Of a stretch of 38,031 nucleotides of DNA, positions 15,027 to 22,378 are shown one piece after another. The notes under the pieces are model-generated. The model was not told where the DNA came from, ran no database searches, and worked only from the letters and a program-made list of their open reading frames with translations. A program made the translations under genes and the position numbers. Origin of the DNA: a virus; the IMG/VR virus record IMGVR_UViG_3300000553_000116, positions 1 to 38,031 of that record; one strand, 5' to 3'. Position 1 is the first letter of the stretch. Each line of letters begins with the position of its first letter.

Positions 15027-15040
15027 GACCTGTAGCTACC

Positions 15041-15604
15041 TTACCAGTCCTCGCCTGACGCCTCGTAGGCGCCCAGCTCGTTGACTGCGTCGGTCATGGC
15101 CTTGGCTGCGCCACCGAACGGTGTGCCGTCGCCGACCTTCTGCACGACGTTGAGCTCTAAGGTCACGCCACCCTTCTGTGAGGTGCCGTAGGCCTTGGCG
15201 TTCAAGCTGGCGCGCACGTAGCAGCCACCGTAGACCTCGAGCTCGTCGAGAATCTCGGCGCTCTGCGCGTCCACAATGCGTGGGCGCTGCTTGTTGCTCG
15301 CCTTGATCACCCAGTTGCCATTGGCCGCGGGATCGTCGACCTCGTCGCCGTCTGTGATGCCCCAGCGCTCAAAGTTCGTGGGCACCTTGGTTGGGTAGAG
15401 CTCCTTGATCGCGGCGTCCTGAGCGGCGCGCAGGTCGTCGATGAACTTCTTCTCGGACTTAGGCACGAGCAGGCTGATCGAGTACTTCGGGTCGCCCTCG
15501 CCTTGGAAGGCGGTCGGTTTGAAAATGTGCGGGTAGGATGCACGGGCTTTGGGTGAGTTAACTCGTGAAGAGCGTGTGACTTGGATTTTAGCGGCGGTTG
15601 CCAT
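15041..15604 (-). CDS. DUF2815 family ssDNA-binding protein (Enc34 type)
   Basis: The 187-residue product fits DUF2815: a conserved N-terminal part (PKARASYPHIFKPTAFQGEG, then PKYSISLLVPKSEKKFIDDL, about 18-58), a central W-x-I-T-D-G-D-E region near 81-88, a beta-rich C-terminal half (GGCYVRASLNAKAYGTSQKG) and an acidic end with a terminal aromatic residue (GEDW). Family members are OB-fold proteins that coat single-stranded DNA. The acidic tail is the usual partner-docking element of ssDNA-binding proteins. AAAGGTATTGAT precedes the ATG. It lies in one operon with the DUF2800 nuclease and, beyond the structured interval, the polymerase. Confidence 0.9.
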   Translation of the reverse strand: MATAAKIQVTRSSRVNSPKARASYPHIFKPTAFQGEGDPKYSISLLVPKSEKKFIDDLRAAQDAAIKELYPTKVPTNFERWGITDGDEVDDPAANGNWVIKASNKQRPRIVDAQSAEILDELEVYGGCYVRASLNAKAYGTSQKGGVTLELNVVQKVGDGTPFGGAAKAMTDAVNELGAYEASGEDW

Positions 15605-15625
15605 ATCAATACCTTTTTAACGTGT

Positions 15626-16723
15626 TTAAGAACGCAGCAGCTCGGCGAGCGCTGCATCGTGTGTGCTGAGTTCCGATCGTTTGTCTTCGATCGTTGTCAG
15701 CGTGGGTTTACCGGGCGGCTTGGTGATCAGGTCATCAAGCAGTACGGTAAATTTCTTCTTGCCAAGGAGGGTCTCGATGGCGCCTATTCCTAACAGCTTT
15801 GTAGCATAAATCTGTGCGGGCTTGAAGTCGTTGCTCAGCAGCCTGTCTGCAACCTTTGCATCGTCTGCCCAACTGCGCACGCTGCGGCCTTCAACTAACT
15901 TCAAGCCCGGTAGCTTCACGCCCGTCTCGGCACGCTTGAGCGCTTGATCTTGCAGGTCGTTTGCCCACGCGACGATGCCAGCGAGCTTGGGGTAGATGGC
16001 GGCAAGCTCTGCGTCGCCCATCAGGTCGCCCTTAGGTTGCTCGGCCACCGTTGCGATCATCATGTCAGCGCGTGCTCGGCACGAGTGGCGTGCCTTGCAG
16101 AACCGGCAGTGGTCGCCCGCGACTGGCTCGCCCTCGCCCTTGAACGCGATCGCGGCCACGGGCATAATACTCCTGCCCCATGCAAGCAAGTCGTCAATGC
16201 CAATAGTCCACGAGCTGATGTTGTTGATGCGTGGCTGCACGATGTGGAGCACGATGTCGCTAAACGTACCATAGAACAAGTCGTACTCGTTAATCGCACC
16301 CAAGCCGTAGAGCATGGCCTGCGAGTTGTTCTCGACGTCCACGGCCACACCCTTGCCGTGCTTGTAGTCAATCACGTGCAGCGTGCGATCGTCGATCAGC
16401 ACGCAGTCGCTGGTACCAAAGCCCTCTGGCACCCACGGGCTAACATCAAGCTTGACCTCGACCAGCATGTGCTCGTGCTTGATCGTGCGCACGTAGTCCA
16501 AGTAGACCTGCACCGCGTCGCGCATCTCTTGGCTGTAGTCGCCCGACATGTCATTGGCGTCCTTGCCCGTCACCAGCGCGCGTTCACCGAGCTCGTGAGC
16601 GAGGCGACCCTCGGCAGCATACGGGCTCTGCTCGTCTGGGAAGTGCGACTCGAGCCGCACGCTCGGTGTGCAGTTCAGCCACTGGTGGCTTTTTGAGCAC
16701 CCTAGGTAGGCGTGCTCACTCAT
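15626..16723 (-). CDS. DUF2800 family RecB/Cas4-like nuclease
   Basis: The 365-residue product has the family start (YLGCSKSHQWLNCTPSVRLE), the helix AAEGRLAHELGERAL with H43, the PD-(D/E)xK core (GTSDCVLIDD with D106, then HVIDYKHGKG with D119 and K121), and a cysteine set GDHCRFCKARHSCRARAD (C206, C209, C215). With an N-terminal cysteine (C9 or C18), these could hold an iron-sulfur cluster, as in Cas4 and AddB. It probably processes DNA ends during phage replication or recombination with the neighbouring ssDNA-binding protein. It overlaps the upstream gene by 8 bases. Confidence 0.88.
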   Translation of the reverse strand: MSEHAYLGCSKSHQWLNCTPSVRLESHFPDEQSPYAAEGRLAHELGERALVTGKDANDMSGDYSQEMRDAVQVYLDYVRTIKHEHMLVEVKLDVSPWVPEGFGTSDCVLIDDRTLHVIDYKHGKGVAVDVENNSQAMLYGLGAINEYDLFYGTFSDIVLHIVQPRINNISSWTIGIDDLLAWGRSIMPVAAIAFKGEGEPVAGDHCRFCKARHSCRARADMMIATVAEQPKGDLMGDAELAAIYPKLAGIVAWANDLQDQALKRAETGVKLPGLKLVEGRSVRSWADDAKVADRLLSNDFKPAQIYATKLLGIGAIETLLGKKKFTVLLDDLITKPPGKPTLTTIEDKRSELSTHDAALAELLRS

Positions 16724-17069
16724 GGCGGTTGCTCAGCTTGGCGGCCAGCTCGTCGCGCTGCTCGTCAGTCATGGCCTTGATGCCGCCTGTGCTGTAGGAC
16801 GAGATCATCGCCTTCACAGCCACGCTACCCACCTTAGCTGCTGTTGTGACGCACAGCGCCTGCAGGTCTTCCACACTGATGTGCTCGGGCTCGGCCTTCT
16901 TGCGTGGCTTGGCGACCTTGGCGGGCTTGGGTTCCTCTTGCTCTTCAACGACTGGTGGCTCGTCGGCCACTATCACTGCGTTACTAATCGTGGATATCGC
17001 GCTATTTAAATCGATTACCTTGCGGCGTAGTTCCTCAATGGTCTGGGCTTGGATGTTGATCGTAAACAT
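16716..17069 (-). CDS. Hypothetical protein of the replication operon (117 aa)
   Basis: The N-terminus is a short amphipathic helix (TIEELRRKVIDLNSAISTIS). A Glu/Pro/Lys-rich linker follows (about 38-68), and the C-terminal part (ISVEDLQALCVTTAAKVGSV ... GIKAMTDEQRDELAAKL) resembles the small helical end domain seen in phage proteins encoded beside recombination genes. It is the first gene of the minus-strand replication operon, starts behind GGAGAAACACAA and overlaps the DUF2800 start by 8 bases. The role is unknown; a partner of the nuclease is plausible. Confidence 0.68.
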   Translation of the reverse strand: MFTINIQAQTIEELRRKVIDLNSAISTISNAVIVADEPPVVEEQEEPKPAKVAKPRKKAEPEHISVEDLQALCVTTAAKVGSVAVKAMISSYSTGGIKAMTDEQRDELAAKLSNRHE

Positions 17070-17070
17070 T

Positions 17071-17085
17071 TGTGTTTCTCCGTGT
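17071..17085 (-). promoter_or_regulatory. Shared leader/RBS ACACGGAGAAACACA, copy 2
   Basis: Exact match to the leader at 12921-12935, placed two bases before the ATG of the first replication-operon gene. Confidence 0.75.
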
Positions 17086-17097
17086 TGGTGAAATTAA

Positions 17098-17125
17098 ATA
17101 GTATCACGAATTTTAACTGTGTTAA
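17098..17125 (-). promoter_or_regulatory. Promoter of replication operon overlapping a perfect 13-bp dyad
   Basis: On the minus strand TTAACA (17125-17120), 16 bases and TACTAT (17103-17098) form a sigma70-like promoter. Its -35 lies inside TTAACTGTGTTAA (17113-17125), a perfect inverted repeat of the TTnAC-nnn-GTnAA type. The site is between the divergent replication operon and the Cro-like gene, the usual place for an autoregulatory operator. A -10-like TAATAT (17123-17128) faces the Cro-like gene but has no good -35. Confidence 0.65.
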
Positions 17126-17151
17126 TATTTTCGCTCTTTCGGAGGTTTTGT

Positions 17152-17334
17152 ATGTTCAAGTTCAGTAAGTATTATGCCTCGCTGACTGCGCAGCAAAAGC
17201 GTGATCTTGCGCTTGGCGTGCACAGTAGCATGAGTTACCTAGGAATGATCGCGCACGGGAAGCGCAAACCGTCGGAGCGCTTTGCATTAGCGCTGAGTTT
17301 GGCCGCCGGTAAGAAATTCACTTACAAGGTTTGA
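17152..17334 (+). CDS. Cro-like helix-turn-helix regulator
   Basis: The 60-residue product begins MFKFSKYYASLTAQQKRDLA. Residues 17-45 (RDLALGVHSSMSYLGMIAHG then KRKPSERFA) follow the Cro/YdaS pattern: a helix, a short turn, a recognition helix with the S-x-x-Y-L-x-x-I-A-x-G-x-R/K core, then a closing helix. I chose the ATG at 17152 because CGGAGG lies nine bases upstream. It is divergent from the replication operon with a perfect dyad between them, and the primase-helicase follows after one base. It is the best candidate for the factor that binds the dispersed 13-bp dyads. Confidence 0.78.
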   Translation: MFKFSKYYASLTAQQKRDLALGVHSSMSYLGMIAHGKRKPSERFALALSLAAGKKFTYKV

Positions 17335-17335
17335 T

Positions 17336-19831
17336 ATGACTGACACGATAACGCTGCTAAAAACGATGAACGGTCGCAGGATGACCAAGCTATGGAAACA
17401 AGACGGTACGATCGATGGCTACGAGGATGCCAAGCACTTTAAGATGCGCACCGAGCAGATCGCAAGCTTAGACGATCTGGGCGCGATGCTCAAGCGGATC
17501 GAGAGCCGACCCGATGTGTGCATGATACGCGGGGCGTACGTGGGCGATGAGCTCGCCGAGCCCTCAGAGTACCCCGGCTACGTGCGCCGTACTCTGGTTA
17601 ACTTCGCTGACCAGCCGCTGCACGCGGTCATGTTTGACGTGGATAACTTCGAGCACGGTGGCTCGCCTGAGGAGGCGATCGACGCGTGGATCGAGGCCAC
17701 CCTGCCAGCGTTCGCTGGTGTGCGCTACTGGTGGCAGCTCTCGTCGTCTGCAGGCCGCACGCCCGGCGTGCTCAAGGCGCACGTCTGGTTCTGGTTGGCT
17801 GAGCCTCGCACCAGCGCCCAGCTGCGCGCGTGGGGTCTTGGCATCGATGGCCTTGACCACTCGGTCTTTAATCCCGTGCAGGCGCACTACACCGCGGCGC
17901 CCGTGTTCGAGGCTGGCGTGGATGATCCTGTGCCGGTGCGCTCTGGCATGTCGTCTGGCTGGTTCGACGAGCTTAACATCGACGTGTCGGACGTGAAGGT
18001 GCCCGAGTACGAGGGGCAGTCGTATGCGATGAGCGACCCGCGCGAGAAGCCCGGCATGGTGGGCGCGTTTTGTCGGGCGTTCAGCATCGAGGAGGTGATC
18101 GTGCGCTGGCTCTCGGACAAGTTCCGCTTCCAGATGGATGACAACGAGCGGCGCCTGACCTACAAGGCCGGTGGTGGCTCGGTTGGCGGGGCGTTTATCA
18201 GCGACGACCGCATGCACGTCATCAACAAGCACGCCACCGACCCATGTCTGGGGCGCGCGGTTAACGTATTCGATCTGGTGCGCGTGCACAAGTTCGGGCA
18301 CTTAGATGAGGGCGCTGATCCGCTCGATCTGGTGCAGATCCAGTCGCACCCCTCGCATCTGGCCATGGTCAGGATGTGCGAGGGTTTGCCAGAAATTGCC
18401 GCGGAAAAGACTGCGGCCGTCGCCAGTTGGACAGAGCGCATCGCGGCGGCCGCTTTAACAGATTTGGAGGCGCTCACAGCCGAGATCGGTTTGGACGTTG
18501 GGCAGGTTGAGCAGGCGGCGCTCGTGCAGGCGCTCAGGCGTCGCTTTGCCGAGCTGGGGGCGAACATGCCCGTGGCCGACATCCGACGCATGATGCGCCC
18601 ACGCCGTGCTCAGGTGGCGCTGCCTGACGTGAACGCTGAGGGCGCGCCCCAGCAGACGATCGAGAACGTGGCCGCCGTCTGCCAGAACGCGGGGATCGTC
18701 GTGCGTTACAACTGCATCAACAAGCACGACGAGATCCTCGTGCCCGGTGCGGGTTGGACGATGGACAACGCGGCCGAGGCCTCGCTCACGGTGATCCGGT
18801 CGATGTGCCACAAGGCCGAGATCAGGACGCAGTACCTGAAGAGCATCGTCACGACCATCGCCGACATGAACGTCTACAACCCCGTGATCGAGTGGGTATC
18901 GAGCAAGCCGTGGGACGGCGTAACTCGGCTGCAGAGCTGGTACGACACGCTGACCGAGGTCGTGGGGGCGATTGATCGGGGGCGCAAGGAGCTGCTTATG
19001 CGCAAGTGGGCGCTCTCGGCCATTGCCGCGGCCTACTCGCCCGATGGGGTGATGGCGCGTGGCGTGCTGGTGCTCCAAGGCGCGCAGTATATCGGCAAGA
19101 CGCGCTGGCTGACTTCGCTTGTGCCGGCGAACTTGAACCTAGTCAACACGGGCAAGAGCCTGAACGTGCACGACAAGGACTCGCTCATGAACGTGCTCTC
19201 GGGCTGGCTGGCTGAGTTGGGCGAGCTCGATGCGACCTTTAAGAAGAGCGACATCGCGGCACTTAAGGCGTTCCTAACCCAGACGGTAGACGAGATCCGC
19301 CGGCCGTATGCGGCGGCGTCCTCACGGTACGCGCGGCGCACGGTGTTCGCAGCCTCGGTCAATGACGATACCTTCTTGGGCGATCCGACGGGTAACACGC
19401 GCTTCTGGGTGATCCCGGTGAGCGCGACTGTGCACGACCACTCGATCGACATGCAGCAGCTCTGGGCTGAGGTGCTGGTGCTCTGGAAGGGCGGCGAGGT
19501 GCACTACCTGAGCCAGTCAGAGATGGGCGAGGTGAGCCTGCATAACAACCAGTTCGAGCAGTCTGACCCGATTACCGAGCTCGTAACCGACGGTTTGGCG
19601 TGGTCGGATTTCAGCGAGACGCGGTGTAAATGGATGAGTGCCTCAGAAATCCTGAGGTGGTTGGACGTCAGAAACCCGAGCAAGCGGGACACCAGTTTGG
19701 CGAGCGCGGCGGTGCTGAAGTTGAATGGTGGGAACAAAAAACGACTGTCTACTGGCCGCTATTTGGCCGTTCCGTTGAGCAAGGCGATGGGGTCGGTCGA
19801 TGTAGGGGGTGACATGGTGGACGAGTTCTAA
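17336..19831 (+). CDS. Primase-helicase: AEP-like N-terminus fused to VirE-type SF3 helicase
   Basis: In this 831-residue protein the N-terminal 210 residues carry a primase-like D-x-D (AVMFDVDNF, D101 and D103) and a distal histidine (KAHVWFWL, H149), suggesting an archaeo-eukaryotic primase fold. The C-terminal part fits the virulence-associated E / superfamily 3 helicase domain. It has a Walker A (LQGAQYIGKTRW, about 580-591), an acidic Walker B-like segment (WLAELGELD, 624-632), RRPYAAASSRYARR with the sensor AASVND, and DPTGNTRFW at 683-691. It should prime and unwind DNA at the fork. Its ATG follows the Cro-like stop by one base. The 3' end already carries the first GGTGACAT repeat of the adjoining cluster. 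Confidence 0.88.
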   Translation: MTDTITLLKTMNGRRMTKLWKQDGTIDGYEDAKHFKMRTEQIASLDDLGAMLKRIESRPDVCMIRGAYVGDELAEPSEYPGYVRRTLVNFADQPLHAVMFDVDNFEHGGSPEEAIDAWIEATLPAFAGVRYWWQLSSSAGRTPGVLKAHVWFWLAEPRTSAQLRAWGLGIDGLDHSVFNPVQAHYTAAPVFEAGVDDPVPVRSGMSSGWFDELNIDVSDVKVPEYEGQSYAMSDPREKPGMVGAFCRAFSIEEVIVRWLSDKFRFQMDDNERRLTYKAGGGSVGGAFISDDRMHVINKHATDPCLGRAVNVFDLVRVHKFGHLDEGADPLDLVQIQSHPSHLAMVRMCEGLPEIAAEKTAAVASWTERIAAAALTDLEALTAEIGLDVGQVEQAALVQALRRRFAELGANMPVADIRRMMRPRRAQVALPDVNAEGAPQQTIENVAAVCQNAGIVVRYNCINKHDEILVPGAGWTMDNAAEASLTVIRSMCHKAEIRTQYLKSIVTTIADMNVYNPVIEWVSSKPWDGVTRLQSWYDTLTEVVGAIDRGRKELLMRKWALSAIAAAYSPDGVMARGVLVLQGAQYIGKTRWLTSLVPANLNLVNTGKSLNVHDKDSLMNVLSGWLAELGELDATFKKSDIAALKAFLTQTVDEIRRPYAAASSRYARRTVFAASVNDDTFLGDPTGNTRFWVIPVSATVHDHSIDMQQLWAEVLVLWKGGEVHYLSQSEMGEVSLHNNQFEQSDPITELVTDGLAWSDFSETRCKWMSASEILRWLDVRNPSKRDTSLASAAVLKLNGGNKKRLSTGRYLAVPLSKAMGSVDVGGDMVDEF

Positions 19832-20088
19832 AAACTGTTTTGAAATGACACCTAGGGGGTGACATGGGTGACATGCGGTGTTCAAAGTGGGTAAAAAGGG
19901 CGTTTCATGTCACCTAGGGGTGACATGCTGGTGGGGTGACATGGATAGGTGTCATCATAGGTAAAATGACACCTATGTCACCCTATTTAACTATATTTTA
20001 TATAGGGTAAGTGTGATGGTAGGTGGTAATACACTACACACTTCCCATATAGGGTTGGCAGAGCTGGTCATGTTGTCATGGGTGACAT
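19808..20088. repeat. GGTGACAT iteron-like cluster with AT-rich segment: candidate replication origin
   Basis: The octamer GGTGACAT occurs eight times on either strand (starting at 19808, 19858, 19867, 19919, 19935 and 20081 on plus; 19907-19914 and 19975-19982 on minus). The variant GGTGTCAT occurs three times (19845-19852 minus, 19948 plus, 19966-19973 minus). Pairs form exact dyads: CATGTCACC-TAGG-GGTGACATG at 19906-19927 and GGTGTCAT...ATGACACC at 19948-19973. An A/T-rich stretch with CCCTAT/ATAGGG arms follows (19981-20006). Repeats plus an easily melted region, between the primase-helicase and nuclease genes, resemble a plasmid or phage origin. Use as an operator array is the main alternative. 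Confidence 0.6.
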
Positions 20089-20482
20089 GGAAAAAGACGT
20101 TGAAAGGCGGTTAGTGGGGGGTATAAAGCGGCTCGGCGGGCAGGCGGTTAAGTTCGTCAGCCCGGCCTCGGCGGGGTGGCCTGACCGCTTAATTTTGTTA
20201 CCCGATGGCAAGGTCATGTTCATCGAGTTGAAGACGAGCACAGGAAAACTTAGCGAGTTGCAGAAGTACCGTCTGAAGGTTTTGGGTGACTTGGGGTTTG
20301 ATGCCCGGGTTCTGTACGGACACGATGAGGTTAAAGGATTCTTAGATGAAATTGCACGACTACCAGTTGAGGATGGCCGAGCACATGGTCGAGCACCGCG
20401 GGGCGATGTGCTGGTCGGAGGTGGGCTTGGGGAAGACCGCAGCGACCCTGCAGGCGCTTCGGATGATGAAGGCAAGGGGTGA
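20078..20482 (+). CDS. VRR-NUC domain nuclease
   Basis: In this 134-residue protein the VRR-NUC core is clear: EKDVERRLVGGIKRLGG, then SPASAGWPDRLIL (D36), then KVMFIELKTSTGKLSELQKY (E50, K52) and a closing FDARVLYG. These are the PD-(D/E)xK catalytic residues. Phage members act as structure-specific or Holliday-junction nucleases. The family core ends near residue 90. The remaining 45 residues (Gly/Asp/Arg-rich) are read in another frame over the first 137 bases of the helicase gene. An ATG at 20087 is an alternative start. The gene begins within the last GGTGACAT repeat. Confidence 0.85.
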   Translation: MGDMEKDVERRLVGGIKRLGGQAVKFVSPASAGWPDRLILLPDGKVMFIELKTSTGKLSELQKYRLKVLGDLGFDARVLYGHDEVKGFLDEIARLPVEDGRAHGRAPRGDVLVGGGLGEDRSDPAGASDDEGKG

Positions 20483-21635
20483 GCCTATCCAAGTGCTGAT
20501 CGTGGCGCCTAAGCGCGTTTCTGAGCACGTTTGGGAGGCTGAGCGCGACCTGTGGGCACCCAAGATGCCGATGCTGGTGATCAAGGGCAACCAAGCGCAG
20601 CGACGTAAGGCGCTCAGGACACCGTGCGCGGTCAAGGTGATTGGGCGCGATAACGTGAAGTGGCTGGTGGACGAGCTCAGGGACCGCTGGCCGTTCAACG
20701 TGCTGGTGGTCGACGAGAGTCAGGGGTTCAAGAGCCCGTCTACGGCGCGATTTAAGGCGCTTAGGCGCGTTAAATTCGATCGGGTGATACTCCTGAGTGC
20801 CACACCGGCCTCAGAGGGCTTGCTGGGGCTCTGGAGCCAGTGCTATCTGGCCGATCAGGGCGCGAGGCTGGGCAAGACCTACACCGGGTACACCAACGCG
20901 TTCTTTGTGGGCGACTACATGGGCTGGAACCTGACACCGCGACCCAACGCCGAGAAGGAGATCCACGCGAGGGTCAAGGACATCACGGTGGCCATGCGGG
21001 CTGAGGATTACCTCGACCTGCCCGAGCGCATCAACAGCAACACGGTGGTCGAGATGCTGCCCGGCGAGTTCAAGGTGTACGAGCAGCTCAGGCGCGACGC
21101 GCTCTTGCCGATTGCAAACGGTGAGCCGATCACGGCAGCTAATGCCGCGGTGCTCTGGGGCAAGCTGCACCAGCTCTCGGGCGGGGCGATCTACGACGAG
21201 GATAAGGTGGTGCACGTATTTTCCAACGCGAAGCTTGCCGGCCTGCAGGACGTGATCACGGCAGCGAACGGCAACCCGGTGCTGGTGTTCTACGGCTACC
21301 GCCACGAGATCGAGCGCATACAGGCCGCCACGGGCGCCGAGCTGCTGGACGTTGATAGGTGGAACGCCGGCCAGCAAAAGGTCGCCTTGGCGCACCCTGA
21401 CTCGTGCGGGGCGGGGCTGAACCTGCAGCATGGGGGAAGCATCGCGGTGTGGTTCACACTGCCGGCAAGCCTTGGCCAGTACATTCAGGCCTGCGGGCGG
21501 TTGCACCGGCAGGGGCAGAAGCGGCCGGTTTTTATTCACCACCTCATCGTGGCCGGTACGAGTGACGAGGTGGTGTTGGCGCGGCTGGGGGAGAAGAACA
21601 CAACTCAGGTCGAGTTGCTGCGCGCGATGATATAG
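20346..21635 (+). CDS. SNF2-type superfamily 2 helicase
   Basis: In this 429-residue protein the motifs run in order: motif I CWSEVGLGKTAATLQAL (Walker A, residues 25-31), motif Ia LIVAPKRV, motif II VVDESQGFK (DESQ, 123-126), motif III LLSATPASEG (151-154), motif V-like CGAGLNLQHGG, and motif VI QACGRLHRQGQ (381-391). Members use ATP to move along DNA and remodel forks or protein-DNA complexes. It is the last gene of the plus-strand replication block and ends before a bidirectional terminator. Its first 137 bases are shared with the end of the VRR-NUC gene in another frame. Confidence 0.92.
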   Translation: MKLHDYQLRMAEHMVEHRGAMCWSEVGLGKTAATLQALRMMKARGEPIQVLIVAPKRVSEHVWEAERDLWAPKMPMLVIKGNQAQRRKALRTPCAVKVIGRDNVKWLVDELRDRWPFNVLVVDESQGFKSPSTARFKALRRVKFDRVILLSATPASEGLLGLWSQCYLADQGARLGKTYTGYTNAFFVGDYMGWNLTPRPNAEKEIHARVKDITVAMRAEDYLDLPERINSNTVVEMLPGEFKVYEQLRRDALLPIANGEPITAANAAVLWGKLHQLSGGAIYDEDKVVHVFSNAKLAGLQDVITAANGNPVLVFYGYRHEIERIQAATGAELLDVDRWNAGQQKVALAHPDSCGAGLNLQHGGSIAVWFTLPASLGQYIQACGRLHRQGQKRPVFIHHLIVAGTSDEVVLARLGEKNTTQVELLRAMI

Positions 21636-21638
21636 AAA

Positions 21639-21660
21639 AGCCCCCGAAGGGGCTGCTGGT
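21639..21660. terminator. Bidirectional intrinsic terminator, C(UUCG)G hairpin
   Basis: AGCCCCCGAAGGGGCT (21639-21654) forms a 6-bp stem. Read on the minus strand the loop is UUCG closed by C-G, a very stable tetraloop, followed by TTTTCT behind the 21661-22098 gene. On the plus strand a T-run lies at 21661-21670, behind the helicase. The two genes converge here. The same 16-mer recurs at 22356. Confidence 0.82.
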
Positions 21661-22098
21661 TTAATTTTTTACAACCGAGAATATTTTTTCTAATTTCCCG
21701 GCTTTGTCTAGCTCTGACAGGATTGTCAGTGCCGATGCAGTCCTCTCAAGCAGGAGCACATACCGCTCCAGCTTGTCAAAGTTGGCCATTTTTTCAATTG
21801 CTTGCAACCCAGTCATAAGCTCGTGCGTTGATTTACGTACGTTACCGCTCACTTTTTTTGTTTTTTCTGAAACGTCCTCGTGTCTTTTAATTAAATTTTC
21901 AATTGAATGGTCAAGCATGTTGTTGAACTCATCCATCACTTTTTTTGCATTTTCAAGGTCTTTAGACATGTCGTTTGCTCTCCTAGTTAAGTACCCAAAA
22001 TCTATATTCATTTCGCCAACGATATACTTGTTGATCTTATCTCTCGCATACCATTCGCCCTTGCTATCTTGTTTTACTGGTCGTAGTCCTCTTTCCAT
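21661..22098 (-). CDS. Coiled-coil protein of unknown function (145 aa)
   Basis: The N-terminal 45 residues are charged and may form a small basic domain (GEWYARDKINKYIVGEMNID). Residues about 45-140 look like a long coiled coil with heptad-like Leu/Val/Met spacing (DLENAKKVMDEFNNMLDHSI, then LMTGLQAIEKMANFDKLERY). No signal peptide or membrane segment is seen. The DNA is clearly more A/T-rich than the neighbouring replication genes, which suggests recent gain. AAGGAATCGTT precedes the ATG. Its function is unknown. Confidence 0.62.
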   Translation of the reverse strand: MERGLRPVKQDSKGEWYARDKINKYIVGEMNIDFGYLTRRANDMSKDLENAKKVMDEFNNMLDHSIENLIKRHEDVSEKTKKVSGNVRKSTHELMTGLQAIEKMANFDKLERYVLLLERTASALTILSELDKAGKLEKIFSVVKN

Positions 22099-22112
22099 AA
22101 CGATTCCTTTAA

Positions 22113-22126
22113 CCCCCCGAAGGGGC
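22113..22126 (-). terminator. Intergenic CCCC(UUCG)GGGG hairpin
   Basis: The second of three copies of the CCCCCGAAGGGGCTG element, between the 22133 gene's stop and the ribosome binding site of the 22098 gene. Its stem is shorter (4 bp), so it more likely attenuates or marks a processing site than fully terminates. Confidence 0.5.
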
Positions 22127-22132
22127 TGTTGG

Positions 22133-22342
22133 TTAGACCCGCTTGATTGCCAGAACCGGCTGCAGGTCGTCGATTAGTTTAAAAAGCACAGACGCGGTTG
22201 AGTAGTTACCGGCTTCGGTGGCCTTGGCAATCTGATCCAAGATCGCATTAAGCATAACTGTGTTGGCTGCATTCCAACCTTGGCGCATTGTGTGCTTGGC
22301 GATGTCGTCGGGGTAAGTCTCGAGGAGTTGTTCGTAGTTCAT
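22133..22342 (-). CDS. Hypothetical protein (69 aa)
   Basis: Begins MNYEQLLETYPDDIAKHTMR and is helical with alternating Ala/Leu, ending LQPVLAIKRV. No motif or membrane segment is seen. AAGGAACCCAAC precedes the ATG. It is flanked on both sides by the UUCG hairpin element. Its function is unknown. Confidence 0.62.
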   Translation of the reverse strand: MNYEQLLETYPDDIAKHTMRQGWNAANTVMLNAILDQIAKATEAGNYSTASVLFKLIDDLQPVLAIKRV

Positions 22343-22355
22343 GTTGGGTTCCTTG

Positions 22356-22371
22356 AGCCCCCGAAGGGGCT
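22356..22371 (-). terminator. Intergenic AGCCCC(UUCG)GGGGCT hairpin
   Basis: Exact copy of the 16-mer at 21639-21654, eight bases after the stop of the 22379-22681 gene and immediately before the next ribosome binding site. As no T-run follows it inside the operon, it may be a partial terminator or an mRNA-stabilising hairpin. Confidence 0.58.
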
Positions 22372-22378
22372 GGTGAGT

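Larger units (their letters stand above)
14703..15040 (-). other. Gene-free, hairpin-dense interval between ssDNA-binding and polymerase genes
   Basis: No frame here has codon use, ribosome binding site or junctions like its neighbours. Reading the minus strand from the ssDNA-binding stop, there is a 7-bp hairpin (GCCGGGC/GCCCGGC, 15026-15000), a branched structure at 14998-14850 described separately, then two small hairpins: ACCGAT/ATCGGT at 14809-14790 and GGTG/CACC at 14792-14778. The pentamer GGCGC or its complement recurs four times (near 14763, 14821, 14914 and 14956). The last 20 bases hold the polymerase ribosome binding site. Confidence 0.6.

Noticed and set aside
14772-15035. Plus-strand frame of 87 codons in the gene-free interval (MAGLEPLPDSS...).
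   Set aside because: It is antisense to flanking genes, has no ribosome binding site, and resembles the typical shadow translation of a structured tRNA-like RNA on the other strand.
15944-16696. 250-codon plus-strand frame opposite the DUF2800 gene.
   Set aside because: Biased His/Val/Ala composition typical of antisense frames; the other strand has a clear nuclease core.
17564-18301. 245-codon minus-strand frame inside the primase-helicase gene.
   Set aside because: No start signals and antisense-type composition; the plus frame is a recognisable enzyme.
19808-20088. CRISPR array.
   Set aside because: Repeats are only 8 bases, in both orientations and with irregular spacing, and no cas genes are nearby.
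20811-21542. 243-codon minus-strand frame inside the helicase gene.
   Set aside because: Antisense shadow of the SNF2-type helicase motifs.
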